Part shown: in pieces, positions 54,413 through 56,928 of the stretch
Position numbering within the stretch: position 1 is the stretch's first letter
Layout of the letters: each line of letters opens with the position of its first letter
DNA from: Enterobacterales bacterium
Lineage (GTDB): Bacteria; Pseudomonadota; Gammaproteobacteria; Enterobacterales; Enterobacteriaceae
Reading direction: 5' to 3'
Assembly (NCBI GenBank): GCA_015654745.1
Contig: JAATGH010000231.1
Coordinates: forward strand, 1-56,928
DNA: 56,928 bases
Program-made: the position numbers and the translations under genes
The notes under the pieces: generated by a model
Seen by the model: the letters and a program-made list of their open reading frames with translations, nothing else
The model's database searches: none
Told to the model about the DNA's origin: nothing

Positions 54413-54696
54413 CGAGGTAAACGCGGGTAGTTCATGTTGGCATGGAAGGCTTTTGCTTGCCGCCCCGATGGACCGCAAGGGACGCGCTGTCGGCGCGCCC
54501 TTGGCTCGAACCGCTTCCGGCGGCGCGTCCGGTCGACCGCCGTGCCGTCAGCGTGCTTTATGCCGGCCTCCGTCGATTGCCCGCGCGGGGCAACATAAAA
54601 CACCCCAAGCGCGCGCCAAGCGAAACTCCCCCCGTGCCTTTGTCATATGCTGCACGCGGCAAGCGAAAGCGCCTCATTCCAGCATGGTTCTCCCCC

Positions 54697-56928
54697 TTAT
54701 TGATGCACCGCAAATTGTGCATCCAGCCGGCTGAGTCCGAGTCCGTTAATTTTTTTGACCTTGATTTGCACCGGGATGCGCTCTTTCATCGCGTCCACAT
54801 GACTTATTACGCCGATGGTTTTACCGGTGGCGTTGAGTGAATCCAGGGCATCGAGCGCGATATCCAGCGTTTGGGCATCCAGGGTGCCGAATCCTTCATC
54901 AAGAAACAGCGAATCAATGCGGGTTTTATGGCTGACCAAATCCGAGAGGGCCAGGGCGAGCGCCAGGCTAACCAGGAAACTCTCTCCGCCGGAGAGCGTG
55001 CGGGTGTCGCGCACCGCGTCGCCTTGCCAGGTATCCACCACTTCCAGCTCCAGCTCCGCGGCGGGTTTGCGTTGCAGCTGGTAGCGGCCGTGCAGGCGTG
55101 AAAGCTGGTGATTAGCCAGGTAAATCAGGTGTTCCAACGTCAGCCCCTGGGCAAATTTGCGAAACTTATCGCCTTCTTTGGAACCGATCAGTTCATTAAG
55201 ATAGCTCCAGTCCGCATAGTGCCGTTCGCTTTGTGTTATCTGCTGCAATAGCGCCTGCTGTTCAAGGCTATGCCGTTGATGATTGGCCAGTTGTTGCTCT
55301 AATTGCCCCTGAAGCCGCGCCTGTTCCCATAATTGCGACCGCAGGTCGGCCAGGCGTTGTTCGACGGCGGACAAGTCCATTGCGGCGTCCAGGGTGGCGG
55401 GACGTTCGTCCCGCCACTGCCGTAGCGCTTGGTTGGCCTGCTGCCATAGGATGTCGGCCTGCTGTCGTCGCTGCGTCAACCGATCGTTCAAGGCTCGCAG
55501 CCGATCGCGTTCCTCCGTCGGCAGCAGCGCGGCGCGCAGCTCATCAAGACTCGTGAACGGACTTGGCGCCAACGCTTCGTCAAGGGACGTCCGCGCCTGC
55601 TGGGCTTGTTCGATAAAGATGGCCAGCTGCCGCCGCTGCGCCTCGAGGTCTCCCGTCAGACGGTGTAATTGCTCTTCGGCATGTTGCAGGTGTTGTTCCG
55701 CTTGTCGGCGCGCTTGATCCAGTTCCTGCGCACGGGCGCGTAATCGGGCGCCGAGCCGCGCCGCACTGAGGTCGCCGGCGAGCAGGCGGCGGCTTTCACG
55801 CCGTTGGCCAAGTTCAGCGAGGGTACGTTGATGCTGCTCGGCCGCTTGGGCGAGCCGTTGCGCCAGCTCAGTCAGCGCATCACGCTGGTTGGCCAGCTCG
55901 TTGTTAAGGGCGGTAAGCTGTTGGTTGACCTCCTGCTCCCGCTGGCTAAAATCTTGCCATTGTCGCCATTCATGCTCACGTTCCGCTAGCCATGGGTCCA
56001 TTTCGCCGTCCGGCGGTTGGGTCAGTCCCAACAGCGCGAGAGCCTGGCCGCGTTGCGCCGCCAATAGGTCAGCCTGGGCCTGCCGGGACTCGAGGCGCTG
56101 TTGTGCCTGGAGCAGCGACTTAATCGCGGCATCCCGCCGCTGGCCGGCCAGCGTTAACTGCGCTTCGGCCTGCTGCCATTGCATGTCGGCGGCGTTGAGG
56201 GCATCGCGCGCCGTCTGCCAGCGCTGATTAAGTTGCCGGAGGGCGTCCAGCCGCCGGATCAAGGATTGCTCGTGGGCATACTTCTGCGTGAGCCAATCGT
56301 CGATTGCCGCCGCATCGTGGGCCGGGAGGGTGATCTCCAGCGCGGCCGTGGTCTGGCTCCAGTCTTGCTCAAGGGCTGTGGATAACGGACGTAACCGCGC
56401 CAGTTCCTCGCCGACCTGGCGTAATTGGTTTTGCAGCATGCCATAGCGGGTTTGCGTCGCCACCAGGTCGGCGTTAATCTGTTTGACTTCCCGGTCCAGG
56501 TCGGTCCGGCGCCGATCGGTTTCCTCCGGCTGTAGGGCCTGATAGGCGTCGATACCCGGATGCTCGATGGCCCCGCATACCGGGCAGGGGGTGCCGGGCC
56601 GTAATGTTTTACGGTGGTGCTCCAGCGACACAATCTGCTGTTCCAGCCGATATCGGGCGCTAATTTCGTCAAGCAGGGCCGATTTATCCGCCTGGATACG
56701 CGACTGTACGGGGATACTTGCGTCCAGGGCCGCACATTCTCGCTGGAGCTGGTTTTCATGCAGTTGATGCTTAGCCAGATCCCGGTTCAGCGTTTCGATC
56801 TGCGTGCGCAGCGTGGCCAGCCTGGCGCGTAGGGCACTCTGTTGTTGGCTTTGTTGAAGGTCGGCGCGCAGGGTGGCCTCGGGATAGTCCGCTTCCTGGC
56901 TTTTCCGCTGCTGTTGCAGCGCCGCCAG
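54697..56928 (-). CDS. sbcC: Exonuclease subunit SbcC, partial (C-terminal 743 codons)
   Basis: Structural-maintenance-like ATPase of the SbcCD nuclease, which cuts DNA hairpins and processes ends. The frame is open to the right edge of the window, so the N-terminal ATPase half and start are outside. Visible parts: coiled coil to the edge, the zinc hook CPVCG (around 56572-56586), a second long coiled coil rich in Gln, Arg, Leu and Ala, and the C-terminal ATPase lobe. That lobe has FAQGLTLEHLIYLANHQLSRL, the ABC-type signature LSGGESFLVSLALALAL and Walker B LFLDEGFGTLD. It ends ARLDAQFAVHQ-like. sbcD should lie just beyond the next upstream edge, as in E. coli (order sbcD-sbcC). Confidence 0.96.
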   Translation of the reverse strand: MAALQQQRKSQEADYPEATLRADLQQSQQQSALRARLATLRTQIETLNRDLAKHQLHENQLQRECAALDASIPVQSRIQADKSALLDEISARYRLEQQIVSLEHHRKTLRPGTPCPVCGAIEHPGIDAYQALQPEETDRRRTDLDREVKQINADLVATQTRYGMLQNQLRQVGEELARLRPLSTALEQDWSQTTAALEITLPAHDAAAIDDWLTQKYAHEQSLIRRLDALRQLNQRWQTARDALNAADMQWQQAEAQLTLAGQRRDAAIKSLLQAQQRLESRQAQADLLAAQRGQALALLGLTQPPDGEMDPWLAEREHEWRQWQDFSQREQEVNQQLTALNNELANQRDALTELAQRLAQAAEQHQRTLAELGQRRESRRLLAGDLSAARLGARLRARAQELDQARRQAEQHLQHAEEQLHRLTGDLEAQRRQLAIFIEQAQQARTSLDEALAPSPFTSLDELRAALLPTEERDRLRALNDRLTQRRQQADILWQQANQALRQWRDERPATLDAAMDLSAVEQRLADLRSQLWEQARLQGQLEQQLANHQRHSLEQQALLQQITQSERHYADWSYLNELIGSKEGDKFRKFAQGLTLEHLIYLANHQLSRLHGRYQLQRKPAAELELEVVDTWQGDAVRDTRTLSGGESFLVSLALALALSDLVSHKTRIDSLFLDEGFGTLDAQTLDIALDALDSLNATGKTIGVISHVDAMKERIPVQIKVKKINGLGLSRLDAQFAVHQ

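Overview
The window reads as chromosome of a member of the Enterobacterales. The fuc, bcs and aroL-yaiA-ppnP-rdgC-sbcC blocks have E. coli-like proteins of nearly E. coli length. Small genus-level markers (YecH, YaiA, BcsF, an AzuC-like micropeptide, ERIC-type repeats) also fit. Base composition looks mid-fifties G+C by eye. Several differences from E. coli (second EF-G, QueH, DUF2076 protein, no bcsZ, no fucO, no aroM) suggest a Pectobacteriaceae/Sodalis-like lineage, but I cannot fix the genus from the sequence alone. Coding density is high. I see no tRNA, rRNA, CRISPR array, intact insertion sequence or prophage.

Layout. Positions 1-5984 hold an L-fucose catabolic locus: fucP-fucI-fucK-fucU on the minus strand and divergent fucA. 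They share a 515-bp control region with a CRP-like site and two matching 34-bp inverted-repeat elements that may be FucR operators. An ERIC-type repeat follows fucA. Positions 6218-17069 are a mixed accessory stretch: a secreted ricin-type lectin, a membrane diguanylate cyclase, a Tat-exported esterase, a LysR regulator, the potassium transporter Kup, a two-gene ABC importer without its binding protein, a YagU-family membrane protein and a small lipoprotein. Positions 17136-30086 hold the cellulose machinery: bcsEFG on the minus strand and divergent bcsR-Q-A-B-C. All genes are open and mostly overlap by 1 to 4 bases, but bcsZ is missing between bcsB and bcsC.

Positions 30126-34508 carry small accessory genes: a His-rich secreted peptide, a LysE-type exporter, an O-methyltransferase, a YD-repeat secreted protein, yecH and a haloperoxidase-like hydrolase. 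At 34617-34841 there is a clear AzuCR-like locus: a 27-residue micropeptide gene, an intrinsic terminator and two CRP sites around its promoter. It is too short for ordinary gene finding. Next come a LysR gene convergent with the C and D subunits of a hydroxyarylic acid decarboxylase (B missing), a hotdog thioesterase, an SDR reductase, and a fatty acid desaturase overlapping a PhnD-like binding protein.

Positions 41309-56928 contain a possible RprA-like small RNA, an extensin-family protein, a stand-alone second EF-G of betaproteobacterial flavour, a DUF2076 protein, queH, yhjX with a recognisable YpdB-type activator site, a Rieske/FAD oxidoreductase, and aroL-yaiA-ppnP, rdgC, an unknown membrane/coiled-coil protein and the 3' part of sbcC.

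Common threads are carbon-source sensing through CRP (fuc, azuCR), pyruvate sensing (yhjX) and c-di-GMP-controlled cellulose (diguanylate cyclase plus BcsA PilZ and BcsE). I do not see one wholly new multi-gene system. The best new material is regulatory RNA and operator architecture, plus several operons that have lost or replaced a member.
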